Of a stretch of 40,337 bases of DNA, positions 18,835-26,430 are shown one piece after another. The stretch is from the NCBI GenBank assembly GCA_028065135.1, contig JAPTWR010000144.1, positions 1 to 40,337 on the forward strand, read 5' to 3'. The first letter of the stretch is position 1. Each line of letters opens with the position of its first letter. Under the pieces are notes generated by a model. The model searched no databases. It saw only the letters and a list, made by a program, of their open reading frames with translations, and was not told where the DNA came from. The position numbers were made by a program, and so were the translations under genes. This stretch comes from Acidithiobacillus sp. Its GTDB lineage: Bacteria; Pseudomonadota; Gammaproteobacteria; Acidithiobacillales; Acidithiobacillaceae.

Positions 18835-18900
18835 CACGTTTACTTTCACGTTTACTTTCAGCCTTGCGCTTGCATGATTCCGCATGACAGCGCATGACAG
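18835..18900. repeat. Two short tandem repeats next to the tRNA 3' end
   Basis: CACGTTTACTTT occurs twice in tandem (18835-18858) and CGCATGACAG occurs twice in tandem (18881-18900). Their position, just past the tRNA and at the start of the accessory region, suits binding sites for recombinase arms or accessory factors at an att end. This is inferred from location only. Confidence 0.55.
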
Positions 18901-18921
18901 GATTCGGTACTTCTCAGACAC

Positions 18922-18965
18922 AAAAAAAGCCCGCAGCATGAGCGGATGCTCAGAGGCTACGGGCT
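18922..18965 (-). terminator. Terminator at the left edge of the accessory element
   Basis: On the minus strand AGCCCG pairs with CGGGCT, with an inner stem GAGCAT / ATGCT, followed by TTTTTTT. It lies 17 bases after the last leftward gene and would protect the tRNA and psp operon from transcripts of the element. Confidence 0.88.
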
Positions 18966-18982
18966 GACAACCGGGTACGTCT

Positions 18983-19345
18983 TCAGGGGAGGAACTTCCG
19001 CGCAAGGTGCGGTAGCATTCCCACAATATATTCCTCATCCATGCACAGGCTATGGAGAGCGGTGTACATGTCTTTCGGAGTGGTGTTCATAATGGCTGAT
19101 TCCAGGAAACAGCCGGCATCTGCATAGTTGGGTTCAACCAGCGTACGTCCCATGATTCTCTGGCCCTGGTTGTCATGGACCTCAACGATGACCATGGAGG
19201 TTGCTGATTTTCGGTTAAGCTTGAGTTTTTTGATGAACTGGTCGCGGTCGTTATCGACCCGTTCAACGATGTCTTTCAGTGCGTCATCAGGGTAGGACAG
19301 GGTGGCCGTAGCCAGGACGTCCATCTCAACGGTTACATGGATCAT
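18983..19345 (-). CDS. Uncharacterised protein with VEPNYxDxG motif
   Basis: Predicted 120-residue soluble protein of unknown function. A strand (MVIVEVHDNQGQRIMGRT) leads into LVEPNYADAG and a helical C-terminus. The same layout, with VEPNYHDSG, occurs in the 138-residue protein encoded at 38529-38945, so the two are distant paralogues within one element. GAGAGG lies 6 bases before the ATG. It is the last gene before the tRNA and has its own upstream and downstream terminators, so it is probably transcribed alone. Confidence 0.75.
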   Translation of the reverse strand: MIHVTVEMDVLATATLSYPDDALKDIVERVDNDRDQFIKKLKLNRKSATSMVIVEVHDNQGQRIMGRTLVEPNYADAGCFLESAIMNTTPKDMYTALHSLCMDEEYIVGMLPHLARKFLP

Positions 19346-19457
19346 AATTACCTCTCTTGTGTATTAAAAACCGGTTCTCCCGGTTGCGTGAAAGCACCTG
19401 AATGGGTGCATGGGGAAATCTGGAGACAGCCAGTACTGGTCCATACGGACAGAAGCC

Positions 19458-19487
19458 AAAAAAAACCGCACCTGAAAAGATGCGGTT
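19458..19487 (-). terminator. Terminator downstream of the primase gene
   Basis: On the minus strand the stem AACCGCA / TGCGGTT with a 10-base loop runs straight into eight T residues. It separates the primase gene from the next leftward gene. Confidence 0.9.
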
Positions 19488-19538
19488 TGGAACTAAAGTG
19501 GTCAATGCGAGGTAATTTTGAATATGATCTTTGTGTTA

Positions 19539-20708
19539 TCAAACGGCCCGCCAGATAGAGGCGACCCGGGAAAGTAACCCCGACGATTGTTTGGATCCAT
19601 GCGCGGGTATTTGCACGACTGACCGTGCCGGTCCTACCTGCTCGGCTCCGTAGAGATTGAATACATCCAGCCAGTCGAGGGATTTGGCCTCTTCTGGAAT
19701 CGGATGTTGGGGTAACACAATACGGGTTCTACGGCCTTGCTCATGCAATCGTAGTGCCGCTTTTTGCGCGCTCTCTATACCTGGGCAGACCTGCTTGCCA
19801 TGAATCATTTGTGGCCTGTCCTTGTCTGCCCATAAAACGACACTGTGGGCCTCATCGGGTGGTTCAAAGGCCGCCATCATGGTGTCCGAAATGAGACCCC
19901 ACACGGGTTTTTGCCGGGCGGTCATGACAGCAGCAGCCGTTTCCAGACCTTCGGCCCCCTGTACGACGCCATTGACGACGGGGCCGAGCCGAATGGCTGC
20001 GCCAGACGTGCTTTTCCCGGGCAATGGCGTCATCAACTTTTTGGGTGCGGATACTGGAGCCTTTCCATGCCCGTCGGGATGGAGATAAGTGCGATGCAGG
20101 TTGACCGCATCACCATTTTTGGCGGTGACCAGACACAAGAGAGCGGGGAAACGGCCGTTGAGTTCACCCTCCTGATAATAAGTCAGGCTGGGATGAAACC
20201 GGATGACCGCATCCGGGTTGGGGATTAAATGCAACCAACCTTCCAAAGGAATACCGCGAGATTCAAAATAGTTTCTCGCGGCCTTTGCCCGAGTATCCGT
20301 TATCGGAATACTTTGGGTCCAGGTATCGCTTAACCGCTTACTGGCATTCATCCGTTCTGGCACCTTGGGCGGGGCGGGCGCCCGCCGTTGTGTAAATTCC
20401 TGAAGTTCACCCGTACCAAGTAATTCTGCCACGGCTTTCAGGGTGGTGACAAAATCCCAGTTGCGTAACCACATCAATAAGGCAAAACCATCGGACTGGC
20501 TGCCACAAGTATTACAGATTCCACCGCCCGTTTCCCGAACATCCTTGAAAACACGAAATCCGTCCTTACCGCCATGAACGGGGCAGGGGATGTGTTTGCC
20601 TGGATGCTGGAGGGCGGGTTCAATTTCGGGTGCCAGATAACTGAGTATCATATCCCACTGGTCACGCGCCTCCTGCCGCACAACCGCAGCGTCATAACGT
20701 TTTTGCAT
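19539..20708 (-). CDS. P4-type TOPRIM primase-like protein
   Basis: Predicted 389-residue DNA primase-like protein common on phages and integrative elements. The N-terminal zinc ribbon has C42-x2-H45 (CPVH) and C65-x2-C68 (CNTC). A TOPRIM domain follows, with the conserved glutamate in VVQGAEGLETAAAV (about 248-261) and the D-x-D pair in VLWADKD (D295 and D297). A helicase domain is absent, so it would need a partner. I chose the ATG at 20708 because AGGAG lies 8 bases upstream. It probably primes replication of the element. The next gene upstream is separated by a hairpin at about 20733-20757. Confidence 0.87.
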   Translation of the reverse strand: MQKRYDAAVVRQEARDQWDMILSYLAPEIEPALQHPGKHIPCPVHGGKDGFRVFKDVRETGGGICNTCGSQSDGFALLMWLRNWDFVTTLKAVAELLGTGELQEFTQRRAPAPPKVPERMNASKRLSDTWTQSIPITDTRAKAARNYFESRGIPLEGWLHLIPNPDAVIRFHPSLTYYQEGELNGRFPALLCLVTAKNGDAVNLHRTYLHPDGHGKAPVSAPKKLMTPLPGKSTSGAAIRLGPVVNGVVQGAEGLETAAAVMTARQKPVWGLISDTMMAAFEPPDEAHSVVLWADKDRPQMIHGKQVCPGIESAQKAALRLHEQGRRTRIVLPQHPIPEEAKSLDWLDVFNLYGAEQVGPARSVVQIPAHGSKQSSGLLSRVASIWRAV

Positions 20709-20777
20709 AAATATTCTCCTGTACAAAGCGCAATGCCGACAGTCATGAGGACTGCCGGCTAAAAAATCTTTTGCCGT

Positions 20778-21053
20778 TCAGGAGTGCAGACGAGAGAGGC
20801 GTTCCAGGAGAGCGATTTGAGCATCCAGCGCCTCCGGACCTTTCTGCTGAGAGACATAGATGCCGGAACTGGTTCGAGTGATGATGCATTGCCTTTCGCG
20901 GTCAATATAAACATCCTGACCAGGCGTAGAGCAGGTGGCACTTCTGGAAGCGGTTACCGTGATGGGGTCGTGGGGCTCAGACCCTGCCAGGGACTGATAA
21001 AACAGATTTGAAGAAACCGGTTTGAGACCGGTTAATGGGATGGATTCAAGCAT
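20778..21053 (-). CDS. Small uncharacterised protein
   Basis: Predicted 91-residue protein of unknown function, using the ATG at 21053 preceded by GGAGG. The central DVYIDRERQCIITRTSSGIYVSQQ is strand-rich and the C-terminus is helical (DAQIALLERLSRLHS). It overlaps the upstream gene by 22 bases in another frame, which indicates translational coupling in the ParB-like operon. Confidence 0.65.
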   Translation of the reverse strand: MLESIPLTGLKPVSSNLFYQSLAGSEPHDPITVTASRSATCSTPGQDVYIDRERQCIITRTSSGIYVSQQKGPEALDAQIALLERLSRLHS

Positions 21054-21502
21054 AAGATTTCCTCCGTGATGCCTTTTTTTTGCAGATTCAGGAAGGTTTG
21101 ATAAAGAAAGACTTCCGGGTCCACGTCGGCTAATGCCGCGCAGACACGGAATCCATAAGGTCGCCAAGAGGGGTCGCTGAACCAGCTGAGAATGTCCCGA
21201 ATTAACGGAAGATCGCGCTGTTCAATGGCCTCGTGCAGCTGCTCGCAAGACTTTTCAAGCAGGGCTTTGTGTAATTCCAGCCTTTCTTCACCGGTAAAAT
21301 CCGGAACAGGCTCGTCATCAAACAGATCATCCAGAAAATCAATGTCATTGACTGGAATGGCCCTGGAATGGGCGCGGGATGGTTTCCGCTTCGGCTGTGC
21401 AGGGGGTTCGTCGATATCTGAAAAATCAAAAAGACTGACCGGATGCAAGACCTCGCCGTTACCGGTCATCATCGTGTGATGCTTTTGTACTTTGCTCATC
21501 AT
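21032..21502 (-). CDS. Uncharacterised acidic protein of the ParB-like operon
   Basis: Predicted 156-residue protein. The first 60 residues look disordered, with a basic patch (PKRKPSRAHSRA) and an acidic patch (DIDFLDDLFDDEP). The rest is helical (LHKALLEKSCEQLHEAIEQ), with a tail resembling a small globular domain (WRPYGFRVCAALADVDPEVFLYQ). I know no family for it. The start is the first of two ATG codons, with AAGGAC upstream. It lies 8 bases after the parB-like stop. A partition or replication accessory role is only suggested by position. Confidence 0.7.
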   Translation of the reverse strand: MMSKVQKHHTMMTGNGEVLHPVSLFDFSDIDEPPAQPKRKPSRAHSRAIPVNDIDFLDDLFDDEPVPDFTGEERLELHKALLEKSCEQLHEAIEQRDLPLIRDILSWFSDPSWRPYGFRVCAALADVDPEVFLYQTFLNLQKKGITEEILCLNPSH

Positions 21503-21510
21503 GAATGTCC

Positions 21511-22167
21511 TTAGTTGAAGGGCATATCCGCGAGGAAGGACAATTGAGAATCGGGCAATAACTGCTTCATTCTCCAGTCCTTGACGGATGCCAGGGTGTA
21601 TCGGGAGACGGAATCGGGATGTTCTGCAAAGAAATCATCCTGTTGATGTTTCCCCATCTTGGCCAAAACCAAAGCCGCTGAAGGAGCTATCTTGCCGTTC
21701 TCCAGGGCTTTTTCTGCTTTGTCCGAAAGATTGGAAAGTTGTGCGAGTTTTTTGACGTCGCGCTTGTACAGGCCCAACTGTTTCTGAATATCCTCATCAC
21801 TCAGGGACTGCTTATGCAGTTCTCTGAATGCCTGTATTTCAGACGCGTAGTTTCTGGACCGCACCAGATTTTCGGTAATGGTGACGGCGGGACTGGCCTG
21901 CGCGTCATTGCGAATAATCGCCACGACATGGGCCTCCGGATTGATTTCACGGATAGCCTGCAGACGTCGAATACCGGCGAGAATCCGGAAAATCTGCTCG
22001 CCATAATGGGTTTCCAGAAGAACGGGTGGTTCTATAAGTCCCTGTTCACGGATACTGCGCACGAGATTGCGCGGGGCCTTGCCATCTGGGATTTCGATAC
22101 GATGGAGAGGCAAATCATCAACGAATACCCCACACATGAGGGTGTTTTTAAAAGTGGTTTTGACCAT
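21511..22167 (-). CDS. ParB/Spo0J-like protein
   Basis: Predicted 218-residue ParB-family protein. The ParB/sulfiredoxin-like N-terminal domain shows IPDGKAPRNLVRSIREQGLIEPPVL, the ILAGIRRLQA nucleotide-binding motif (GxRR) and ITENLVRS. A helix-turn-helix region follows (SDEDIQKQLGLYKRDVKKLAQLS). This fits CTP-dependent DNA clamps used in partition or in regulating conjugative elements. No parA is in the window. The start lies 2 bases after the upstream stop, so translation is coupled. Confidence 0.87.
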   Translation of the reverse strand: MVKTTFKNTLMCGVFVDDLPLHRIEIPDGKAPRNLVRSIREQGLIEPPVLLETHYGEQIFRILAGIRRLQAIREINPEAHVVAIIRNDAQASPAVTITENLVRSRNYASEIQAFRELHKQSLSDEDIQKQLGLYKRDVKKLAQLSNLSDKAEKALENGKIAPSAALVLAKMGKHQQDDFFAEHPDSVSRYTLASVKDWRMKQLLPDSQLSFLADMPFN

Positions 22168-22169
22168 GA

Positions 22170-22871
22170 TTAGGCTCCTTGTGGGTCATGCATCACCAGG
22201 ACTTCATATCCTGCCTCTGATGCTTCGGTGACCGACTTGGGTAAGGCTTCGCCGTTATCCTCAAACTCGATGTGAGTAATTGGCAGCGCGAGGAAAAGTC
22301 CCGGTCGGCAGTCTTCCGGGGCGTCTTGTTGTTCAGGCAATGAATAGGTGACGTCGCCAATAGAGGCTGTTTGGTCCCCGGTCATCAAACTGCCCAGGGA
22401 CTTTGCATAGTGCCAATGAGCGCCGATGCACGGTTCATCCTTGCCATGATCTTCTATGGCTTTGGGGCAACCGTTAGCGGGGAGGTTGAGGTGTTCTGTA
22501 TAAGCCTTGGGATGAATAAAAATCATCCGGCTTTTCCCTGGGGTCAGTTTGCTGAGGTCCAGCAGTGGGCTGACCCGCCGAGAGGCCCCTTTTTGACGGG
22601 TTTCCTCTACATAGTCCACCAGGGACGGGTAGAAGGACTCTCCGACCCAGACATAGGCATCAAAGACCCCGGGGATGTAGGGATTTTTCCGAAGGATCGG
22701 GGTTCTGAAAGATTCCCCGGGAGCCGCATCAAAGGGCACCACGGGGTCGATTAAAAAAGCTTCCAGCGGAGATCCGTGCTCCGATAATCCGGTGCAAAGG
22801 TAAATACCGCCTTTGACCCGAGAGCCGCAGCCACGGGTACCGCCCGTGCTGGTTCCATCATAAATAGGCAT
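22170..22871 (-). CDS. Uncharacterised Cys/His-containing protein
   Basis: Predicted 233-residue soluble protein of unknown function. It begins with a glycine-rich segment (STGGTRGCGSRVKGGIYLC) and has a Cys/His-rich centre (GCPKAIEDHGKDEPC, then HWHYA) that could bind metal. AAGGAG precedes the ATG. It is the first gene of the operon with the ParB-like gene. Its leader, about 220 bases long, carries the conserved element hairpin described below. No catalytic motif is evident. Confidence 0.7.
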   Translation of the reverse strand: MPIYDGTSTGGTRGCGSRVKGGIYLCTGLSEHGSPLEAFLIDPVVPFDAAPGESFRTPILRKNPYIPGVFDAYVWVGESFYPSLVDYVEETRQKGASRRVSPLLDLSKLTPGKSRMIFIHPKAYTEHLNLPANGCPKAIEDHGKDEPCIGAHWHYAKSLGSLMTGDQTASIGDVTYSLPEQQDAPEDCRPGLFLALPITHIEFEDNGEALPKSVTEASEAGYEVLVMHDPQGA

Positions 22872-22956
22872 AGCTACTCCTTGTTGTGCGTCATGGAGAC
22901 GCTCAAATGGGGTTGGGGAGATGCGCGCTATGGCGCGATAGGGGGGTTAAATGAGA

Positions 22957-23039
22957 TCCGGTTTACGTCCGGTAACGGCCAGGAACTGGCGTAAGACCAA
23001 GCTTTTCTGATATATCCCGCGAAATATATGAGAAAAGCT
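22957..23039 (-). promoter_or_regulatory. Leader element C of the ParB-like operon
   Basis: On the minus strand a long hairpin comes first: AGCTTTTCT and ATATAT paired across 23000-23015 / 23024-23039. The conserved element hairpin follows at 22957-22978 (CCGTTA, stem CCGG, loop ACGTAAA, stem CCGG). The gene starts 85 bases downstream. A further hairpin (ACCGAA / TTCGGT) lies just upstream. Confidence 0.7.
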
Positions 23040-23091
23040 ACCGAACGGAGTGGTTCGGTGGCTTTGTGTTAGTCAAGATGGAAAAGGAAAA

Positions 23092-23304
23092 TCAGGCGCG
23101 CAGCTTTGCTGGGGTGTTGGCCTGGAAAACCGGAATATAAGCAGAGGGAACGCGCCGTAGCGCTTGTTCCCGCCAACTTCCCGGGTAGGTTTCCTGCGTA
23201 AAAAAACCGAACAGCAAATGGCCGTTTGCGGTTTTTCCTTCGACGCAGAGTTCATTAGTGTAAATCTGCCGTTTGGTGATGTAGCAATAAAGGAGCTTGG
23301 ACAT
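23092..23304 (-). CDS. Small uncharacterised protein
   Basis: Predicted 70-residue protein starting at an ATG with GGAGG 5 bases upstream. The sequence MSKLLYCYITKRQIYTNELC and the aromatic-rich middle (GHLLFGFFTQETYPGSW) suggest a small folded domain. I recognise no family. It follows the lipoprotein gene by 55 bases, with a hairpin between, so the two may share a transcript. Confidence 0.6.
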   Translation of the reverse strand: MSKLLYCYITKRQIYTNELCVEGKTANGHLLFGFFTQETYPGSWREQALRRVPSAYIPVFQANTPAKLRA

Positions 23305-23325
23305 GATGCCTCCATAGAGGGGGAA

Positions 23326-23350
23326 GAGGCGACGAAGCTAAGGTCGCCTC
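23326..23350 (-). terminator. Intercistronic hairpin after the lipoprotein gene
   Basis: A perfect 8-bp stem GAGGCGAC / GTCGCCTC with a 9-base loop lies 10 bases past the lipoprotein stop. Only TTCC follows, so it is more likely a processing or attenuation hairpin than a strong terminator. Confidence 0.5.
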
Positions 23351-23359
23351 ATGGGGTAG

Positions 23360-23815
23360 TTAATGCAAAGGAACGGCGCGCGTGCGACCATGTGCGCCGC
23401 GCAAAATGGCCACTTGCTCACCCGCTACCAGGTGTGGGTTGCCGACTTCCGGAACCCCCAGCAGCTGGCCATCGTCGAGTTTCACCATGACCTCAGTTCC
23501 TTTGTGGGCGTCTGGGGTCAGTGCATGGCCGAGAATTGCTCCACCTAATGCGCCAGCTATGGCCGCTATAGGGGTGGAGGAAATGGCAAACCCGACGGCT
23601 GCGCCGCCCAGGCCGCCCGCAAAACTGTTAGCCGACTGACCGCCGACATTACGGATGCGGATAGGCTGACAACGGATGACCGTACCTTCTGCCAAAGCTT
23701 GGGTTCGGAGATTTTCCGTGTAGGCGTACCGATGATAGGAAAGTGGCTGCATGGCGCAACCGGCTAGAGCAACCACAGCAATAAGAGCAACAACAGCTTT
23801 CAAGTATTTCATCAT
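23360..23815 (-). CDS. Glycine-zipper outer-membrane lipoprotein (SlyB/PcpY-like)
   Basis: Predicted 151-residue lipoprotein. The signal peptide ends in the lipobox ALAGC, so Cys20 would be lipidated. After an extended part, the glycine-zipper stretch (SFAGGLGGAAVGFAISSTP and AGALGGAILGHAL) predicts a membrane-embedded hairpin, and a C-terminal strand domain (MVKLDDGQLLGVPEV) follows. These features match the 17-kDa antigen/SlyB group. The start is the first of two ATG codons, with AGGAG upstream. On a mobile element it may stabilise the envelope or act in surface exclusion, but this is inference. Confidence 0.85.
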   Translation of the reverse strand: MMKYLKAVVALIAVVALAGCAMQPLSYHRYAYTENLRTQALAEGTVIRCQPIRIRNVGGQSANSFAGGLGGAAVGFAISSTPIAAIAGALGGAILGHALTPDAHKGTEVMVKLDDGQLLGVPEVGNPHLVAGEQVAILRGAHGRTRAVPLH

Positions 23816-24207
23816 GGAATTCTCCTGAATGAGCTGGGAACTCCCCGACCGGGTGAGTTTCCCGATGGGGATGTATGCCCTGTAAGGGCGGATATTCCCT
23901 ATAACGCTGGGTGGCGACTCGGATAACGAGCGTGAAAAATCTGAAACCTTTTCTAACGAAGCTGTGGCCAGTTCGGTTAGAAAAGGTTGGGCTATATCAG
24001 CCCAGACCTTGTGCTCATTTAAATGCGTTTTCGGTGCAGAGTTGCCAGATTGATTCGTCAAAATGGCAACCGAATATTGACTGCATATCGGGAACGCCCT
24101 TGCCGGGTGAGTTCCCGATAATGCCGGGTTGGGACTTAATCAAAAATGTGGACGGCGCAATGAGAAAAAGGTTGAGCCATAACGCGTCGAAACCTCGCTT
24201 ATCTACT
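23816..24207 (-). promoter_or_regulatory. Composite leader region with two related hairpins
   Basis: This stretch of about 390 bases has no supported gene. It holds two related hairpins, 23836-23866 and 24087-24119, that share ATCGGGAA, CTCACCCGG and GTTCCC on the minus strand. The second has a perfect 9-bp stem. Between them lies a perfect 13-bp stem, AACCTTTTCTAAC / GTTAGAAAAGGTT (23945-23957 / 23976-23988). A 24-base segment at 24048-24071 recurs at 26160-26183 with 21 identities. It looks like a duplicated leader, the distal copy perhaps left by a lost gene. Confidence 0.55.
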
Positions 24208-24714
24208 TCAGCGATTGTTTTTCTGAAGATATGACTTTTTCGCCCAAGCTGCTTCCACAGCGGCTCTTGCTGCATCGTGCGTGAAGCCCAGGCCGGACTC
24301 TTCAGCAAGTTTGGTGTGAAAATCGAACGCAAGTTGAAGGGCATCCTGAGCCAGTGCTTCGATGGTGATATCACTGTCTTTACCGACTTCAATGACCTCC
24401 TCGTCTTTGGTTGTCCAGGACCTGCTATGCAGGCCAAGTCCGTCATTCATGAATTGCAGTGCGATGCCTATACTCAGTTGAGATTCACGAATAATGGGCT
24501 CAACTGCTAAAATGTAGACATTGCTAATGGCGTAATTCATTTCAAAATGCAGATGCGGTGTCTCACCCTCCATATAGGATTCCGCATTATCGGCAGAAAA
24601 CCCACAGAATTCCGGGGTGCCAAGAAAAGCGCTCTGCAATTTTTCACACAGGGCTTCAGCTTCCTTATCGGTGCGACATTTTTCTGCTTGTTTGACAAAA
24701 TCGTTAGCTCTCAT
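24208..24714 (-). CDS. Uncharacterised protein
   Basis: Predicted 168-residue cytoplasmic protein of unknown family. Helical ends (FVKQAEKCRTDKEAEALCEK and DALQLAFDFHTKLAEESG) flank a strand-rich centre (HLHFEMNYAISNVYILAVEP). The ATG at 24714 has AGGAG 8 bases upstream; an open frame further upstream lacks any start signal. It lies 31 bases after the possibly frameshifted gene and may be translated from the same message. Confidence 0.68.
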   Translation of the reverse strand: MRANDFVKQAEKCRTDKEAEALCEKLQSAFLGTPEFCGFSADNAESYMEGETPHLHFEMNYAISNVYILAVEPIIRESQLSIGIALQFMNDGLGLHSRSWTTKDEEVIEVGKDSDITIEALAQDALQLAFDFHTKLAEESGLGFTHDAARAAVEAAWAKKSYLQKNNR

Positions 24715-24745
24715 GAAATACTCCTGAGTGTGGTTGTATGGTGGA

Positions 24746-25203
24746 TTACAAAACCGCGTAATCCGTGAGAACGACGTTTTGTATTTCCTCGTTTGGCCGT
24801 GCATCAATGGCTTGTTCTGCAGCATGGGTCTCGTTTTCAGCCAGGCACTCGAAGAAATGGTCGGAACGGACGACGGTAAATTTCCGCAAGGCAGGTGCGC
24901 TGTCTGGTGTGTAACCGAACAATAAAGAGGCCATTTCCCGATAGGCTGCTTTTTTGCAAGCCGCAGGAAGCTCATCCATGCTGATGGTGTGATATTCATT
25001 TGGATCACTCGGCGCAACCGAGTTCTGAATGACTTGTGATAGCCATCCAGTTTCTACCTCATCGTGAAATACATGCCCGATACGATTCATACAGATTGCC
25101 GGTACCACGCCTTCCTGTACCGGGTTGGTACTCCATGGATTCTGAGCAGTGATGCGCCGCCATTGAACTCCACGGTGGTGCCATCAAATTCTAAATCAGA
25201 CAT
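24746..25203 (-). pseudogene. Probable frameshifted uncharacterised gene
   Basis: A well-formed start (AAGGAG, then ATG at 25203) opens a frame beginning MSDLEFDGTTVE that stops after 38 codons at 25087. A second frame, open from 25183 to 24746, encodes a plausible body: WRRITAQNPWSTNPVQEG leading into VFHDEVETGWLSQVIQNS and an acidic helical C-terminus. A single-base change in the 97-base overlap (25087-25183) would join them into about 150 residues. No slippery heptamer is seen, so mutation or sequencing error is likelier than programmed frameshifting. An independent GTG start at 25108 is the alternative. Confidence 0.5.
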
Positions 25204-25253
25204 ATAAACTCCTTATAAATTCAGTAGGTGATTAGCGGATAGCCTGTAGATGG

Positions 25254-25478
25254 CTAAGAAAATTTCCCAAACATATATTCCAGTTCGAGTTGTGCTGTTT
25301 CAAAATCTGTGGATACGAGGTATTCCAGGATGCCGCGCACCATATCGATAAGCACGAATTGCTGCAGAACATAGTCAAAAGCCATACCCACATAACCTCG
25401 TAGGGTATGCTGTTCTTTTTTGACGTAGACATGTCCTTTGGGGTCAACAACAAGCACAGGTAATGATGGGTTTCTCAT
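25254..25478 (-). CDS. Small uncharacterised protein
   Basis: Predicted 74-residue protein starting at an ATG with AGGAG 8 bases upstream. The first half is strand-like (LPVLVVDPKGHVYVKKE) and the second half is helical with hydrophobic and aromatic residues (VLQQFVLIDMVRGILEYLV). No family is recognised. It lies 48 bases downstream of leader element D, which supports its being a real, regulated gene. Confidence 0.65.
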   Translation of the reverse strand: MRNPSLPVLVVDPKGHVYVKKEQHTLRGYVGMAFDYVLQQFVLIDMVRGILEYLVSTDFETAQLELEYMFGKFS

Positions 25479-25526
25479 GAGGTACACTCCTGTAACAGAG
25501 TCAGTTGCATCACTGACTACGGGGTT

Positions 25527-25608
25527 TCTGGTAACGTCCAGTAACGGATCCAAAGGATCAGGGAAACCTTTCCCATAACCACGACAGGTAGTAGGTATGG
25601 GAAAGGTT
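25527..25608 (-). promoter_or_regulatory. Leader element D
   Basis: The minus strand shows a perfect 13-bp stem AACCTTTCCCATA / TATGGGAAAGGTT (25565-25577 / 25596-25608). The conserved element hairpin follows: CCGTTA, stem CTGG, loop ACGTTA, stem CCAG (25527-25547). Compared with elements A to C, a C-to-T change in the first arm is matched by a G-to-A change in the second, which keeps the pairing. A gene start follows 48 bases later. Confidence 0.7.
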
Positions 25609-25725
25609 GGGGGATGCCCAACCCCAAAAGAGGTGTTTTGCAAAAAAAAGACCATCGGAGGATACAGATATCCCCACTGGGGAATTTCATGCTTCCCAGT
25701 GAGGCGGAACGGCTAAGAGGTTATG

Positions 25726-25956
25726 TTAGGTTTGCTTGTGATTCTTCGTGTCATCCAGATCTTTCAAAGACAATGGTAATTGCTTGGTGGCGTACAGAAT
25801 CACTACACCAATAAACACCACTACTAAAGAGCCGGCTGAAATATCCCATCGCCCTACCATTGCGGCAATGGCTGCCGACAGAAAAAATAGAATGGTGAAT
25901 ACATTTCCTGCTGAGATCAGAAGCGTCTTTGCAACTTTGTTGACTTTTTCGTTCAT
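25726..25956 (-). CDS. Small membrane protein with two membrane segments
   Basis: Predicted 76-residue inner-membrane protein. After a short charged start come two hydrophobic stretches (LLISAGNVFTILFFLSAAIAA and GSLVVVFIGVVILYA, split by GRWDIS) and a charged cytoplasmic tail (LKDLDDTKNHKQT). The ATG follows AAGGAG and overlaps the stop of the preceding 57-residue gene (ATGA), so the two are translated together. Function is unknown. Small membrane proteins of this kind on mobile elements can be exclusion, toxin or signalling factors, but nothing here decides. Confidence 0.72.
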   Translation of the reverse strand: MNEKVNKVAKTLLISAGNVFTILFFLSAAIAAMVGRWDISAGSLVVVFIGVVILYATKQLPLSLKDLDDTKNHKQT

Positions 25957-26126
25957 AGTTTTTGCTCCTTCATGCTCTCTTTTGGCCTGTGTTTTTTTGC
26001 CAGCCTTCGCCGCACTTCATTTTCGCTGAAGAACCACGCGAAAGATATCATGGAAATGAGACCGGCGATCCCAAAGATCATTACCCAAAACATGAATGTG
26101 GTCGCTTCTTGCATGGCAGTATCCAT
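25953..26126 (-). CDS. Tiny single-pass membrane protein
   Basis: Predicted 57-residue protein. An N-terminal hydrophobic helix (TFMFWVMIFGIAGLISMISF, residues 10-29) is followed by a strongly basic tail (EVRRRLAKKHRPKESMKEQK), a typical inside-positive topology. GAAAGGA lies 8 bases before the ATG. Its stop overlaps the start of the next small membrane gene. The leader of about 300 bases upstream contains element E. No known family is recognised. Confidence 0.65.
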   Translation of the reverse strand: MDTAMQEATTFMFWVMIFGIAGLISMISFAWFFSENEVRRRLAKKHRPKESMKEQKL

Positions 26127-26159
26127 AAAGCTGTCCTTTCTGGCAGGGTAAATTTGTCT

Positions 26160-26273
26160 GATTAATCTGTCAAAATGGCAACCATAATAAATGACAGACC
26201 TAAAGCTGGTGGTGTCTATAGGGATTGTGTACCTTTTTGGGTAGTGCTCGTTCCCTGGTAACGGCCAGTAAAG
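26160..26273 (-). promoter_or_regulatory. Leader element E
   Basis: The element hairpin at 26255-26268 has stems CTGG / CCAG and loop CCGTTA, flanked by TTTA in place of the usual GTTA. Nearer the gene lies a 24-base segment (26160-26183) shared with the region at 24048-24071. It can also form CTGTCA / TGACAG. The rest of 26127-26430 is A+T rich and shows no gene. Confidence 0.55.
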
Positions 26274-26430
26274 AGTCGCATATAAGCAACAAATTTTTCA
26301 GATACCCAAACATCCTTTGTTTATTTGAAAAATAAGTATGGTTTTCATAGCAGGAGAGGCCGCGCAGCATCAATGAGATGACTGAGCGGCGGCTTGTGAG
26401 TGGTGATGATCAGGCCTGGCAAGAAATGAC

